Position numbers and translations under genes: made by a program. Under the pieces are notes generated by a model. That model worked only from the letters and a program-made list of their open reading frames with translations. It was not told the DNA's origin and ran no database searches. Positions 16,317 through 24,194 of a stretch of 64,000 nt of DNA are shown piece by piece. Where the stretch lies: contig NZ_JASAOI010000019.1 in NCBI RefSeq assembly GCF_029953285.1, forward strand, positions 186,001-250,000, written 5' to 3'. How positions within the stretch are numbered: position 1 is the first letter of the stretch; the number at the start of each line of letters is the position of its first letter. This stretch comes from Yinghuangia seranimata (GTDB taxonomy: Bacteria > Actinomycetota > Actinomycetes > Streptomycetales > Streptomycetaceae).

Positions 16317-18926
16317 GTGACGACGGAGCGCGCGGCGGACAAGGGCGGGGAGGCCGGGACCGGCCCGCCCGCCACGCCCGACGCCCCGGTGGCGCCCGTC
16401 GCGCCGTCCCGGCTGCGCCAGGTCGGCGAACGCGTCGGCCGTTTCCTGGGGCACGCGAGGCGGGCCCCGCTCACCCTCGTCACGATCGCGGTGATCTGGG
16501 GCGTCGCGATCGGCACCGGCAGCGTCGGCGGGGGCCCGGACCGCGCGCTGCGGGACCAAGTGGGCGCGGGGCCCGCGCCCCTGGCCGAGGGCCACTGGTG
16601 GTCGCCGCTGTCGTCGGCACTGTGGCACGCGCACCTCGGACCGCTGATCGGCGCGTCCTTACTGGTGCTGGCCGTCCTGGTCCCCGCGGAACGCATGTTC
16701 GGCCGGCGCAGGACCCTTGGGCTGCTGGTGGCCTGCCAGGTGCTCGGCTCGCTGCTCGGCTCGGCGGCCGTCGCGATCGGCTCCGCGCTCGGCGAGGACT
16801 GGCTGGAGGGCCTCTACAACGACCCGGGCGAGCTCGCGCTCGGCTGCGCCACGGGAGTCGCGGGCGTCGGCCTCGCGCTGACCGCGTACCTGTCGACCCT
16901 GTGGCGGCGCCGCTGGCGGCTGCTCGGCCTCGTCGCGCTCATCCTGTTCGCGTTGTACGGCGGCGGCACGCAGGACATCCTGCGGCTCTTCGGCGGCCTG
17001 GTCGGCCTGGTGGCCGGCGAGGCGCTCTGGCGGCGCGCGGGCGGCAGACGCCTGAAGACGCCGCCGTCGCACGCCGAGACGCGCGTCCTCGTCGCCCTGC
17101 TGGTCGCCTCGTCCGCGTTCGGGCCGGCCATCGCGCGGATCACCAAGCCGTTCGGGCCGCTGTCCCTGTACGCGGACCTGTTCGTCGGTGAGGGGCCCTC
17201 CCGGGAGGACATCGCCACCGCGTGCGAGGGCGTGAGCCCGACCAGCAGCGACTGCGTCGCGGTCCGCGTCGAGGACTTTGTGGCGAACAGCCCCTCGGTG
17301 GTGCTGCTCTACGTGGTGTCGATCCTGCTGGTGGTCGTCGCGGGCGGACTGCGCCGCGGGCGGCGCATGGCGTGGTGGTCGGCGGTGGTGCTGGAGATCG
17401 GCATCACGGTCGTCACCATCCGGTACACGCAGGTGACGCTCCACGTGATCGACGTCGACGCGTCGACCACGGACGACTCGCTGCGCGGCGTGGTGCTGCG
17501 CTACTCGGTCCTCGTCGCGGCCGTGCCGGTCGTGGTGCTGCTGATCCTCCTGGTCACCCGCCGGTACTTCGCGCTGCGGACCCCGAAGTGGACGGCGTGG
17601 AAGCTGCTGACGGTCGTGGTCGGGGCGTTCGTGGTGCTCGGCGCGATCTACATCGGGTCCGCCTACCAGGTCCGCGGCGAGTTCGCGCCGGTGCCGACGT
17701 TCGACCAGGTGGCGCAGGACTTCCCCAAGCGGCTCGTGCCGCCGATCTACCTGCTGCTGTTCGACGTCCCGCAGGGCGACTTCGTCCCCGAGGGGGGCAC
17801 CGCGAAGCTGCTGTTCGAGTTGGCCGGGCCGGTGTTCTGGCTGGTCACGATCGGCGGACTGTGGTTCATGCTGTGGCGGGCCATCGAGCACGACAAGTCG
17901 GGCGCGGCGAACAAGGCGCGCGACATCCTGACCCGGTACGGCGGTTCGACGCTGTCGTACATGACGACGTGGCCGGGCAACACCTACTGGCTGGCCACCG
18001 ACGGGAAGACCGCCGTCGCGTACCGGGTGATCTCGAACGTCGCGGTCACCACCGGCGACCCGTTCGGCAAGGCCGACGAACGCGCGGACGCGGTGGGCGG
18101 GTTCGCGGCCTTCTGCGACCGGCAGGGCTGGACCCCGTGCTTCTACAGCGTCACCGAGAACGGCCGTGAGGCCGGCGAGGCGCTCGGCTGGCGCAGCCTC
18201 CAGGTCGCCGAGGACACCGTGGTGCCGCTGCCCGACCTGGAGTTCAAGGGCAAGAAGTGGCAGGACGTGCGCACCGCCCTCAACAAGGCGGGCAAGGCCG
18301 GGCTGACCGCGCAGTGGTGGGTGTTCCCCGACGCGCCGCTCGGCGTCCAGAAGCAGGTCCGCGAGATCTCGGAGGAGTGGGTCGCCGACAAGGGGCTGCC
18401 CGAGATGGGCTTCACGCTCGGCGGCCTCGACGAACTCGACGACCCCCACGTGCGCTGCCTGGTCGCGGTGGACGGCGACGAGCGCGTGCACGGCGTCACC
18501 AGCTGGATGCCGAGCTACCGGGACGGCGAGCCGGTCGGCTGGACGCTCGACTTCATGCGCCGCGGCGACACCGACTTCAAGGGGATCATGGAGTTCCTGA
18601 TCGCGTCGGCGGCGCTCGGCTTCAAGGAGGAGGGCGCCGAGTTCCTCAGCCTGTCCGGCGCGCCGCTGGCCCGCATCGACCGCGGTGGGCAGCCCGAAAT
18701 GCTGCAGGGCGTACTGGACGTCGCGGGACGCGCGCTCGAACCGGTGTACGGGTTCCGGTCGTTGCTGGCGTTCAAGGCCAAGTTCCAGCCGCAGTACCAG
18801 CCGCTGTACATGACCTACCCGGACGCCACCGCGCTGCCCTCCATCGCCAACGCGATCGGCCGCGCGTACCTGCCGCACACCTCGCCCGCGCAGATGCTGC
18901 GGCTCAGCCGCCGGCTGGTGGGCTGA
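16317..18926 (+). CDS. mprF: MprF-like aminoacyl-phosphatidylglycerol synthase with rhomboid-like N-domain
   Basis: This 869-residue membrane enzyme has a C-terminal DUF2156/LPG-synthase domain (residues ~525-860; e.g. GNTYWLATDGKTAVAYRV, EGAEFLSLSGAPLAR). That domain transfers an amino acid from aminoacyl-tRNA to phosphatidylglycerol and lowers the negative surface charge. The N-terminal ~250 residues look like a rhomboid fold (HWWSPLSSALWHAHLGPL), but where a rhomboid protease has GxSG this reads CATGVAG, so it is probably not proteolytic. A middle helical region could serve flipping. GAGGAGG at 16301-16307 fixes the GTG start. A TTA codon at 16659-16661 (codon 115) makes it a possible bldA-dependent gene. 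The esterase gene downstream is probably in the same operon. Confidence 0.82.
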   Translation: MTTERAADKGGEAGTGPPATPDAPVAPVAPSRLRQVGERVGRFLGHARRAPLTLVTIAVIWGVAIGTGSVGGGPDRALRDQVGAGPAPLAEGHWWSPLSSALWHAHLGPLIGASLLVLAVLVPAERMFGRRRTLGLLVACQVLGSLLGSAAVAIGSALGEDWLEGLYNDPGELALGCATGVAGVGLALTAYLSTLWRRRWRLLGLVALILFALYGGGTQDILRLFGGLVGLVAGEALWRRAGGRRLKTPPSHAETRVLVALLVASSAFGPAIARITKPFGPLSLYADLFVGEGPSREDIATACEGVSPTSSDCVAVRVEDFVANSPSVVLLYVVSILLVVVAGGLRRGRRMAWWSAVVLEIGITVVTIRYTQVTLHVIDVDASTTDDSLRGVVLRYSVLVAAVPVVVLLILLVTRRYFALRTPKWTAWKLLTVVVGAFVVLGAIYIGSAYQVRGEFAPVPTFDQVAQDFPKRLVPPIYLLLFDVPQGDFVPEGGTAKLLFELAGPVFWLVTIGGLWFMLWRAIEHDKSGAANKARDILTRYGGSTLSYMTTWPGNTYWLATDGKTAVAYRVISNVAVTTGDPFGKADERADAVGGFAAFCDRQGWTPCFYSVTENGREAGEALGWRSLQVAEDTVVPLPDLEFKGKKWQDVRTALNKAGKAGLTAQWWVFPDAPLGVQKQVREISEEWVADKGLPEMGFTLGGLDELDDPHVRCLVAVDGDERVHGVTSWMPSYRDGEPVGWTLDFMRRGDTDFKGIMEFLIASAALGFKEEGAEFLSLSGAPLARIDRGGQPEMLQGVLDVAGRALEPVYGFRSLLAFKAKFQPQYQPLYMTYPDATALPSIANAIGRAYLPHTSPAQMLRLSRRLVG

Positions 18927-18990
18927 TGGCGGCGATCGGACACGTTCAGCCCTGCGGCCCGCCCGTCGCCGGGCGACAGGAGAGGAGCGC

Positions 18991-20298
18991 ATGAACCCGC
19001 TCGACTGGCGGCTGTACGACGGCCCGGTTCCGGTCCTCCTCCAGATCTTCGGCTGCGCCGCCATCGTGGCGCTGCTCGCCCGCCGCGACCGCCGCTGGTG
19101 GCTGGTCTGGGTCCCGGTCATCGCGCTCGTGGCGATCACCGTCGCCCTGTTCGTCGGCGTCATCGTCGACGACTGGTGGAAGCCGTTCCCCGACCCGCTC
19201 CCCCGCGACGTCCTCAAGTGGACCGCGGTCGCGGCCTTCGGCGTCGGGCTGGCCGCCGCCCGCATGAAGTCGCTCACCTGGCGCCTGCGCGGCGCCGCCG
19301 TCCTCGGGGCGCTGCTCGTCGTCGCCATCAGCGCGAGCCAGGTCAACGCCTTCTACCAGGAGTACCCCACGCTGCGCGCCGCGCTCGGCCCGTGGCTCGG
19401 CAGGTCCGACGACTTCGACAAGGCGCGCGGCGTCGACCGGCAGACCGTCGCCGCGCCGCCGGAGGGCTGGCTCAGCCAGGTCTGGCAGCCGCCACCGGGC
19501 ATGCCCAAGAACGGCACGGTCTCCGAGGTCTCCATCCCGGGCACCGTCTCCAAATTCAAGGCCCAGAACGGATGGGTCTACCTGCCGCCCGCGTACCTGG
19601 CGACGCCCCGCGCGCAGGTACCCGTCCTGATCCTGCTCGCCGGGCAGCCGGGCGAGCCGCGCGACTGGATCGACGCCGGACAGGTCGTCGACATGATGGA
19701 CGGCTATGCCGCCAAGCACGGCGGGCTCGCGCCGATCGTCGTCATGCCGGACGACCTCGGCGGGCCGTTCGACAACCCGCTGTGCCTCGACTCCAAGCTC
19801 GGCAACTCCGAGACCTACCTGACCCGCGACGTGCCCGCCTGGATCAACGCCAACCTCAAGGTCTCGCCCGCGCCGCGCGGCTGGGCCGTCGCGGGGCTGT
19901 CGCACGGCGGCACCTGCTCGCTCCAGATGGCGGTGCGCAAGCCCGACCTGTTCCACAGCTTCGTCGACATCTCGGGGCAGGACGAACCGTCGCTCGGCAG
20001 TCGGAAGGAGACCGTCGACAAGGCGTTCGGCGGCGACGCGGCCGCGTTCGCACGGGTCAACCCGCTCGACGTCCTCAAGGCCACCAGGTACCCGCAGGTG
20101 TCCGGGATCTTCGTGGTCGGCAGCGGCGACGACGAGTTCGGCCCGCAGCAGCGCAACGCGTTCGCCGGCGCCAAGGCGGCCGGAATGGACGTCCAGTACG
20201 AGGAGCTGCCCGGCGGGCACTCGTGGCAGGTCTGGCGGCCCGGCCTCGCGAACAACCTGGCGTGGCTGGCGCGGCAGACCGGGCTGGTCGGGCCCTGA
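18991..20298 (+). CDS. Membrane-anchored esterase-D/antigen-85-type hydrolase
   Basis: This 435-residue protein has four N-terminal transmembrane helices (residues ~15-120) and an external alpha/beta-hydrolase domain of the esterase D family. The nucleophile elbow is VAGLSHGGTCS, an acidic region reads GSGDDEFGP, and the catalytic histidine is probably in GGHSWQVW near the C-terminus. It lies 64 bases downstream of the MprF-like gene, preceded by AGGAGAGG. Hydrolases next to aminoacyl-PG synthases are known to remove the amino acid again (AhyD of Enterococcus faecium). A counter-acting aminoacyl-PG hydrolase is a reasonable inference, unproven here. Confidence 0.8.
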   Translation: MNPLDWRLYDGPVPVLLQIFGCAAIVALLARRDRRWWLVWVPVIALVAITVALFVGVIVDDWWKPFPDPLPRDVLKWTAVAAFGVGLAAARMKSLTWRLRGAAVLGALLVVAISASQVNAFYQEYPTLRAALGPWLGRSDDFDKARGVDRQTVAAPPEGWLSQVWQPPPGMPKNGTVSEVSIPGTVSKFKAQNGWVYLPPAYLATPRAQVPVLILLAGQPGEPRDWIDAGQVVDMMDGYAAKHGGLAPIVVMPDDLGGPFDNPLCLDSKLGNSETYLTRDVPAWINANLKVSPAPRGWAVAGLSHGGTCSLQMAVRKPDLFHSFVDISGQDEPSLGSRKETVDKAFGGDAAAFARVNPLDVLKATRYPQVSGIFVVGSGDDEFGPQQRNAFAGAKAAGMDVQYEELPGGHSWQVWRPGLANNLAWLARQTGLVGP

Positions 20299-20319
20299 GC
20301 CCCGGAGGCGCGGGCGCCG

Positions 20320-21324
20320 TCAGCCGAGCGGGACCGCGAGCGTCGTCCGCGCCTGCGCGGCGTGGTACCGGTGCAGCGCGCCGACCCAGTCGACCGCGGC
20401 CTGTGCCTGGCGCCGCGTCGCCGACGAGACGTCGGGCAGCGCCGAGACCGCCCGCACGCCGTGGTCCAACTGCGTCTTCCAGGCGCCGAACAGCACCATG
20501 CCGCTCTGGAACGCGGTCGGCACCGAATGCCCGTACTCGCGCATCAGCACCGGGATCAGCGTGAGCCGCGTGCCGGCCTCGACGGCCTGGCGGTAGCCGG
20601 TCAGGTCCTCGTCGACGGCCGTCAGCAGCCCCGCGAGCTCGGTGAGCGGCGCGATCCCCTCGGCGGGCGGGCCGCCGAGCGCGCCCAACGCGGGGTCGAG
20701 GCGGTGCAGCGCCGTGAACATGGGCACCGGCGTGCGGTCCACCCGGTTGTCCAGGAACTCCGGCAACGAGGGCGGCAGTTCGGCCGACATGAGGTCCCGG
20801 TCGCGGCGCGCCGCGGCGCAGTACCGCTCCAACGCGTCGGCCAGGTCGGGAAGCACGGCCGCTCCCCCGCCGGCCGTGATGCGCTCGTAGAGGTCCGTCA
20901 AGGCGAAGTGCAGCGCGTCGGCCCCGGTGGTGTAGCCCTCCCGGAGGATGGTCACCAGCGACGCGGCGTACCCCAGGTCCCACCCGACGACCAGCGCGCG
21001 CTCGTTGAGCACTTCGAGCCACGTCGCGTACAACCCCGCGATCCGCAGCGCCCCGATCGGCGCGTCCCGCATCGCCTCGGCCACCGGCCCCACAGGCCGC
21101 CGCCGGTCCACGACGCCGCCCTCCGCCGCCGCGGACAACCCGGTCCGCTGGGCCCAGACCCGGGCCTCGATGGCCACGGTCTCCCCGTCCGGATGCGCGG
21201 GCAGCCGCGGGCAGCGCAGGTCGGCGTGCGCGACGGCCTCTGCGATGAGCATGTCGATGTCGCCCCGGGGCACGGTCACCACCACCTGGGCACGCGGCAA
21301 CTGATCATGCGCATGCCCTGCCAC
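20320..21324 (-). CDS. Terpene-synthase-like protein with degenerate metal motifs
   Basis: This 334-residue all-helical protein follows the order of bacterial class I terpene synthases: an ALTDLYERI helix, LPEFLDNRVDRTPVP (compare LxEYLxxRRxTG), then LAGLLTAVDEDLTGYRQAVEAG where the NSE metal triad should be. The NSE-type site reads EDLTGYRQA instead of NDxxSxxxE, and the first aspartate-rich site is reduced to VVGWDLG. It may therefore be catalytically dead or have another role. The start is a GTG at 21324; a downstream start at the MLIAEAV segment is possible. It is probably transcribed after the DUF952 gene, 55 bases upstream. Similarity to the family is moderate. Confidence 0.55.
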   Translation of the reverse strand: MAGHAHDQLPRAQVVVTVPRGDIDMLIAEAVAHADLRCPRLPAHPDGETVAIEARVWAQRTGLSAAAEGGVVDRRRPVGPVAEAMRDAPIGALRIAGLYATWLEVLNERALVVGWDLGYAASLVTILREGYTTGADALHFALTDLYERITAGGGAAVLPDLADALERYCAAARRDRDLMSAELPPSLPEFLDNRVDRTPVPMFTALHRLDPALGALGGPPAEGIAPLTELAGLLTAVDEDLTGYRQAVEAGTRLTLIPVLMREYGHSVPTAFQSGMVLFGAWKTQLDHGVRAVSALPDVSSATRRQAQAAVDWVGALHRYHAAQARTTLAVPLG

Positions 21325-21379
21325 ACCGCCGGCGGGCCCAAACCCCTGACGGGGCAGGCCCCACCGAGTGGAGTAACGG

Positions 21380-21772
21380 TCAGTGCCCGTCGGCCTCGCG
21401 CAGCGCAGCGGCCACGGCCCGGGCGCAGGCTTCGCCCGGGTCCTCCGCGTCGGACGTGAGGAGTTCGTCGGACAGTTCGGCGGCCCAGGCGACGGCCGTC
21501 GTCGCGAGGTCGCCGTACAGGTGCGGGAACAGGTCGCCGCCCCGGGACGGCTCCCACTTCAACGCGTCCAGGTCGCCCGTCCCGACGGCGAGGAGGGTCA
21601 GGCCGGTCCGCCCGGCGAAGTGGCGGCGGGCGGTCTCCTCGAGCTGCGCCGCCGTCGAGAAGTGGATGAACCCGTCGCGCCGGTCGACCGCGGAGCCGGT
21701 GAACAGGCCGGTGGATTCGGCGGATTCCCACTCCCGGGTCGGGAGCAGCTTGTAGATCGGCGCAGGGTCCAT
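21380..21772 (-). CDS. DUF952 family protein
   Basis: This 130-residue protein matches DUF952, a small family of unknown function. Conserved elements include IYKLLPTREW near the N-terminus, DGFIHFSTAAQLEETARRHF in the first third and WEPSRGGDLFPHLYGDL in the middle. The HFS and FPHLYG histidines are the most conserved polar residues and suggest an active or binding site. It is divergent from the PPOX gene, with only 29 bases between the starts, so the two promoters must overlap. Confidence 0.85.
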   Translation of the reverse strand: MDPAPIYKLLPTREWESAESTGLFTGSAVDRRDGFIHFSTAAQLEETARRHFAGRTGLTLLAVGTGDLDALKWEPSRGGDLFPHLYGDLATTAVAWAAELSDELLTSDAEDPGEACARAVAAALREADGH

Positions 21773-21801
21773 GCGCCGAGCCTACGGCGTATGGTTCCGG
21801 C

Positions 21802-22209
21802 ATGGCTTTGGACCCGGCGGAGGCCGAGCGCGTGTTGGCGCGGCTCGGCGAGGCGAAGTACCTGCTCCTGACCACCTACCGCAAAGACGGCAGTCCGGTC
21901 CCCACGCCCGTGTGGGTGGCGCGGGACGGCGACGCGCTGGTGGTGTGGACGGTGACGACCACCGCCAAGGTGCGGCGGCTGCGCAACGACCCGAGGGTCG
22001 AGCTGGCCGAGTGCACGTTCAAGGGCGCCCCGCTGGGCCCCGGCGTCGCCGGCACCGGACGGGTGCTGGACGACCCCGAGCGCACCGAGCGGGCGCGCAG
22101 CCTCATCAAGAAGAAGTACGGCCTGACGGGCTGGCTCACCGTGCAGGCGAGCGTGATCCGGCGCGGCCGCTCCGGCACGATCGGCCTGGAGCTCACACCG
22201 ACGGGCTGA
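21802..22209 (+). CDS. PPOX-class (F420/FMN split-barrel) oxidoreductase
   Basis: This 135-residue protein has the split beta-barrel of the pyridoxamine-5'-phosphate oxidase superfamily. Typical pieces are YLLLTTYRKDGSPVPTPVWV, TTAKVRRLRNDPRVELAEC and a final strand GTIGLELTPTG. Actinobacterial members of this length usually bind F420, less often FMN or heme. The substrate is unknown. The ATG at 21802 was chosen because it begins the barrel at the usual distance. Confidence 0.85.
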   Translation: MALDPAEAERVLARLGEAKYLLLTTYRKDGSPVPTPVWVARDGDALVVWTVTTTAKVRRLRNDPRVELAECTFKGAPLGPGVAGTGRVLDDPERTERARSLIKKKYGLTGWLTVQASVIRRGRSGTIGLELTPTG

Positions 22210-22230
22210 GCCCCTGGCCGACCGGAGGGC

Positions 22231-22249
22231 CGAGGGCGTAACGCCCTCG
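22231..22249 (+). terminator. Short hairpin after PPOX gene
   Basis: An 8-bp stem (CGAGGGCG/CGCCCTCG) with a TAA loop lies 21 bases past the stop codon. Confidence 0.55.
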
Positions 22250-22288
22250 AACGCCTCATACATAAGGAATACATACGGAGTGAGGGCG

Positions 22289-22319
22289 AGGTGGGCGGGC
22301 CCCGTGCCCCCGCCCACCT
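22289..22319. terminator. Strong bidirectional hairpin between convergent genes
   Basis: An 11-bp perfect stem (AGGTGGGCGGG/CCCGCCCACCT) with a 9-nt loop lies between the PPOX gene and the end of the convergent threonine aldolase gene, 26 bases from the latter's stop. Confidence 0.65.
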
Positions 22320-22344
22320 ACGCCCCCACGTCTCCCTCAGCGGG

Positions 22345-23421
22345 TCAGGCGAGTTCCTCGCGGACCGCCGCGGCGAAGGTGTCGATGTCCGCCTCGGTGG
22401 TGTCGAACGACGTCATCCAGCGGACCTCGCCGGTGCCCTCGTTCCACGTGTAGAAGCGGAAGCGCTTCTGGAGCCGCTCCGTCGCCTCGCGCGGCAGGAT
22501 CGCGAAGACCGCGTTGGACTGCGCGGGGCGCGTCAGTTCGACGCCGGGGATGTCGGCGACGGCGGCGGACAGCCGCGCGGCCATCGCATTGGCGTGCGAG
22601 GCGTTGCGCAGCCACAGGTCGCCGGCGAGCAGCGCCTCGAACTGCACGGACATGAAGCGCATCTTCGAGCCGAGCTGCATCGACATCTTGCGCACGTACT
22701 CGACGCCGCGCACGACGTCCGGGTTGAGGACGACGACGGCCTCGCCGAACATCAGGCCGTTCTTCGTCCCGCCGAACGACATGATGTCGACGCCGACGTC
22801 CGTCGAGAGCGCCCGCATCGGGACGCCCAGCGAGGCCGCCGCGTTGGCCAGCCGCGAGCCGTCGAGGTGCACGAGCATGCCGTGGTCGTGGGCGTGCCGG
22901 CAGATCTCGGCGAGCTCGTCGGCGGTGTAGACGGTGCCCAGTTCGGTGCTCTCGGCGATCGACACGACGCGCGGCTGCGAGCGGTGCTGGTCGCCCCAAC
23001 CCCAGGCCTGACGGTCGATCAGCTCAGGGGTGAGCTTGCCGGCCTCGGTCGGCACGGTGAGCAGCTTGAGGCCGCCCATCTTCTCCGGGGCGCCGCACTC
23101 GTCGACGTGGATGTGCGCGGTCTCGGCGCAGATCACCGCCTCCCAGCGCTCGGTGACCGCCTGCAGGGCGACGACGTTCGCGCCGGTGCCGTTGAACACC
23201 GGGAAGGCCTGGGCGCGCGGGCCGAAGTGCGCCTGGAAGACCTCCTGGAGGTGCTCGGTGTAGACGTCCTCGCCGTAGGAGACCTGGTGTCCGTTGTTCG
23301 CCAGGGCTATCGCGGCGAGCACCTCGGGGTGCACGCCCGCGTAGTTGTCGCTCGCGAAGCCGCGGACGTCCGGGTCGTGGCGGCGGGCCGCCGCGGTCGC
23401 GGAGGTCTCGGCGGGGGTCAC
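22345..23421 (-). CDS. Low-specificity L-threonine aldolase-type PLP enzyme
   Basis: This 358-residue fold-type I PLP enzyme of the beta-eliminating lyase family would cleave L-threonine or related beta-hydroxy amino acids to glycine and an aldehyde. Visible signatures are FASDNYAGVHPEVL at the N-terminus, FNGTGANVVALQ (phosphate-binding region), HLDGSRLANA and the PLP-lysine motif MSFGGTKNGLMFGE. The GTG start at 23421 overlaps the stop of the SDR gene (GTGA), so it is the last gene of a coupled three-gene operon with the SDR and DUF6421 genes. Confidence 0.9.
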   Translation of the reverse strand: MTPAETSATAAARRHDPDVRGFASDNYAGVHPEVLAAIALANNGHQVSYGEDVYTEHLQEVFQAHFGPRAQAFPVFNGTGANVVALQAVTERWEAVICAETAHIHVDECGAPEKMGGLKLLTVPTEAGKLTPELIDRQAWGWGDQHRSQPRVVSIAESTELGTVYTADELAEICRHAHDHGMLVHLDGSRLANAAASLGVPMRALSTDVGVDIMSFGGTKNGLMFGEAVVVLNPDVVRGVEYVRKMSMQLGSKMRFMSVQFEALLAGDLWLRNASHANAMAARLSAAVADIPGVELTRPAQSNAVFAILPREATERLQKRFRFYTWNEGTGEVRWMTSFDTTEADIDTFAAAVREELA

Positions 23422-24194
23422 TGCGTCAGGCACAGGCGGTGTCCGTTCACGTCGTCGGTCGGCATGCCCCACAGGGCGGTGATCTCTTCGGCCAGGTCGG
23501 CCACGTCGGTGTAGCCGGGGAACTTCGCTTCGGGGCGCTCCTCGCGCAGCGCAGGCCACACGAGGGCCTTGACCACGAGGATCGCGGCGGCGGGCCCGTC
23601 CTGCGGCGGGGTCTCCGCGTCGGCCTCGGCGGCCTCGGCGGCCTCCTTGCGGAGCTTGCGGAACGAGTCGGCCATCGCGAGCGTCCACGCCTCGGCGGCG
23701 GACTTCGCCGCGGCGTAGCCGGCGTTGCCCGCGGTGGGCTTGGCGGCGGCGGTCGCCGAGACGAGCACGAAGCGGCCGTGCGGCGACCGGGCGAGCGCGT
23801 CGTGGAACGCCAGCGACGTGCTCTGCACGGTGCGCACCAGCAGCTTGTGCAGGAAGTCCCAGTCCTCGGCGGTGTTGTCGGCGAACACCTTGCCGCCGCG
23901 CCAGCCGCCGACCAGGTGCACGAGGCCGTCGACGCGGCCGTGCCGCCGTTCGACGTCCTCGGCCCAGGCCCGGGTCGCGGCGGGGTCGGTCAGGTCGACG
24001 CGGGTGCCCGTGGCGCGGCCGCCCGGGGCGAGCGCGACGGAGGCGTCCAGGCGTGCCTGGTCGGCGTCGGCGGCCTCGACGAGCGCGCCGGCGGCGGCCA
24101 GCCGTGCGACGACCGCCTGCCCGGCCGGCCCGCCCGCGCCGGCGACGGCGATGACGGAGCCTTCGGGCAGCGGCCGGTGGTTCTCAGGGGTCAT
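23418..24194 (-). CDS. Short-chain dehydrogenase/reductase
   Basis: This 258-residue SDR has an N-terminal nucleotide-binding motif (VAGAGGPAGQAV, a variant of TGxxxGxG), DLTDPAATRAW for the adenine ring, and the catalytic set Ser in VLVSATAAAK with YAAAK (YxxxK). The first glycine motif is atypical but the active-site Tyr and Lys are present. The substrate is unknown. It overlaps both neighbours: its ATG overlaps the DUF6421 stop (ATGA) and its stop overlaps the aldolase start (GTGA). Confidence 0.87.
   Translation of the reverse strand: MTPENHRPLPEGSVIAVAGAGGPAGQAVVARLAAAGALVEAADADQARLDASVALAPGGRATGTRVDLTDPAATRAWAEDVERRHGRVDGLVHLVGGWRGGKVFADNTAEDWDFLHKLLVRTVQSTSLAFHDALARSPHGRFVLVSATAAAKPTAGNAGYAAAKSAAEAWTLAMADSFRKLRKEAAEAAEADAETPPQDGPAAAILVVKALVWPALREERPEAKFPGYTDVADLAEEITALWGMPTDDVNGHRLCLTQ

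Noticed and set aside
18946-20220. Minus-strand frame opposite the membrane esterase
   Set aside because: It is a shadow of a gene with clear membrane helices and a GLSHGG nucleophile site. No domain is recognisable.
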